Origin: Lachnoclostridium sp. UBA5890
GTDB lineage: Bacteria > Bacillota > Clostridia > Lachnospirales > Lachnospiraceae
DNA: 6,493 bases
Reading direction: 5' to 3'
Assembly (NCBI GenBank): GCA_002431395.1
Contig: DJEU01000004.1
Location: 2,200 to 8,692, forward strand
Both the position numbers and the translations under genes were made by a program. Positions 5,842 through 6,493 of the stretch are shown here, in pieces (position 1 is the first letter of the stretch; every line of letters starts with the position of its first letter). Under the pieces are notes generated by a model, which was given only the letters and a program-made list of their open reading frames with translations, had not been told where the DNA came from and ran no database searches.

Positions 5842-6493
5842 ACCGGGAAGAATACAATAGGAAAATTGCTTCAAAATCAGCGGTAAAAGCATTCAGTTGC
5901 TTATCACTGAGTTTTAAGATTTCCTGAATACTTGCCATTAAGGCTTCCATCAGGATGCAAAGTGACCTGTTGAAAGTAATGTCTGCCATTTCATCAACAA
6001 GGAAGAAGAACAGCTCACCAAGAGTTCGCTGATCTTCATTTTGACGCTGCTCCATTGCAAGTAACATATATCGGGTAAACACGATCGCCACGTGGGCTGT
6101 CAGTGCATCATAAGATAAACTATAGCATTCTCCAACCAGGTTCAGCATGGATTTGCAGGTTTTGAAAAAGACCTCGATCTGCCAGCACTTTCCATAAATA
6201 CGGATGATCTCTTCCTCGGAAAGTGCTGTATCTGTACAGATAAAAGCAAGCCAGTCCTTGCGGTTTGCCTTGTTCCTTACGCATACGATTTTCGCCGGAA
6301 TTGGATTCGCCTTTCCTACCATAACATCAACAGAAAGCAGATACTTTGATCTGCCACGGCGCTTTTTGTTCCGGGAATAGTTTTCTTTGATATTCAGCTG
6401 TTCACCACCGTACGAATATTTGATCCGGCTGCTTTTCTTGATCATGGCAATCACATCCATGCCTTTTGTATGGATGGCTGTGACCTGTGCCGG
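5840..6493 (-). CDS. IS4-family transposase, C-terminal part (start beyond right edge)
   Basis: This is the C-terminal part of a DDE transposase of the IS4 family, which cuts and pastes its own insertion sequence. The frame stays open to the window edge (PAQVTAIHTKGMDVIAMIKK), so the ATG at 6460 is internal and the first two catalytic Asp residues lie outside. Visible marks are the segment GRSKYLLSVDVMVG, followed by the family C-terminal signature around the catalytic Glu: IYGKCWQIEVFFKTCK, codons about 6195-6149, with Glu at 6175-6173. The helical end after it (AHVAIVFTRYMLLAMEQR, LGELFFFLVDEMADITF) is typical of this IS group in Lachnospiraceae. In the Y-(2)-R-(3)-E-(6)-K signature the Arg is replaced by Cys (codon 6187-6185), which one C-to-T change from CGC would explain. 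This copy may therefore be weakened or inactive. Its stop is 85 bases before the ATP-grasp gene, in the same direction. Confidence 0.85.
   Translation of the reverse strand, partial: PAQVTAIHTKGMDVIAMIKKSSRIKYSYGGEQLNIKENYSRNKKRRGRSKYLLSVDVMVGKANPIPAKIVCVRNKANRKDWLAFICTDTALSEEEIIRIYGKCWQIEVFFKTCKSMLNLVGECYSLSYDALTAHVAIVFTRYMLLAMEQRQNEDQRTLGELFFFLVDEMADITFNRSLCILMEALMASIQEILKLSDKQLNAFTADFEAIFLLYSSR

Larger units (their letters stand above)
5761..6493 (-). mobile_element. IS4-family insertion sequence, partial
   Basis: This spans the transposase fragment plus the unresolved 3' end of its insertion sequence. The exact terminal inverted repeat cannot be set because the other end lies outside the window. 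It must fall somewhere between the transposase stop (5840) and the ATP-grasp ribosome site (about 5768), so the left boundary given is an outer limit only. No target duplication can be tested here. Confidence 0.55.

Noticed and set aside
1..6493. CRISPR array, tRNA, rRNA or riboswitch
   Set aside because: No regularly spaced direct repeats, cloverleaf-like segments or long structured leaders were seen by eye. A covariance-model scan was not possible.

Overview
The window reads as chromosomal DNA from a gut-type Clostridia bacterium, most likely Lachnospiraceae. The evidence is low-to-moderate GC, strong AGGAGG-like ribosome sites, and protein types common in that family: a large serine recombinase, an IS4-type transposase and a polytopic GT-C glycosyltransferase. 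The species assignment is inference from general resemblance; no search was run.

Layout. Positions 1-702 (+) hold the C-terminal part of a large serine recombinase that enters from the left edge. It stops after its coiled coil and lacks the usual C-terminal tail. After a short gap with no gene, a 109-residue conserved-looking protein of unknown function (823-1152, -) is transcribed divergently from a 527-residue membrane glycosyltransferase of the GT39/PMT type (1255-2838, +). A strong hairpin at 2849-2876 separates this gene from the convergent minus-strand genes and probably terminates transcription in both directions.

The minus-strand cluster, in transcription order, is: a RimK-like ATP-grasp ligase (5754-4900); 17 bases later, a FolC/Mur-type ligase (4882-3503); then, behind its own predicted extended -10 promoter, a small HExxH zinc-metalloprotease-like protein (3413-2901). 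The ATP-grasp/Mur-ligase pairing has the same two catalytic parts that are fused in cyanophycin synthetase, but here they are separate and the second enzyme is FolC-like. This suggests amide-bond formation between amino acids or onto a small acceptor. The product is unknown, and the FolC-like protein lacks the usual DGAHN motif, so a housekeeping folate role is doubtful. This pair is the most interesting part of the window.

At the right end (5840-6493, -) is the C-terminal part of an IS4-family transposase that runs off the window in the same direction as the ligase operon. The end of that insertion sequence must lie close to the predicted ligase-operon promoter, so the insertion may have changed how the operon is expressed. 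The operon, glycosyltransferase and small unknown gene thus lie between two mobile-element remnants.
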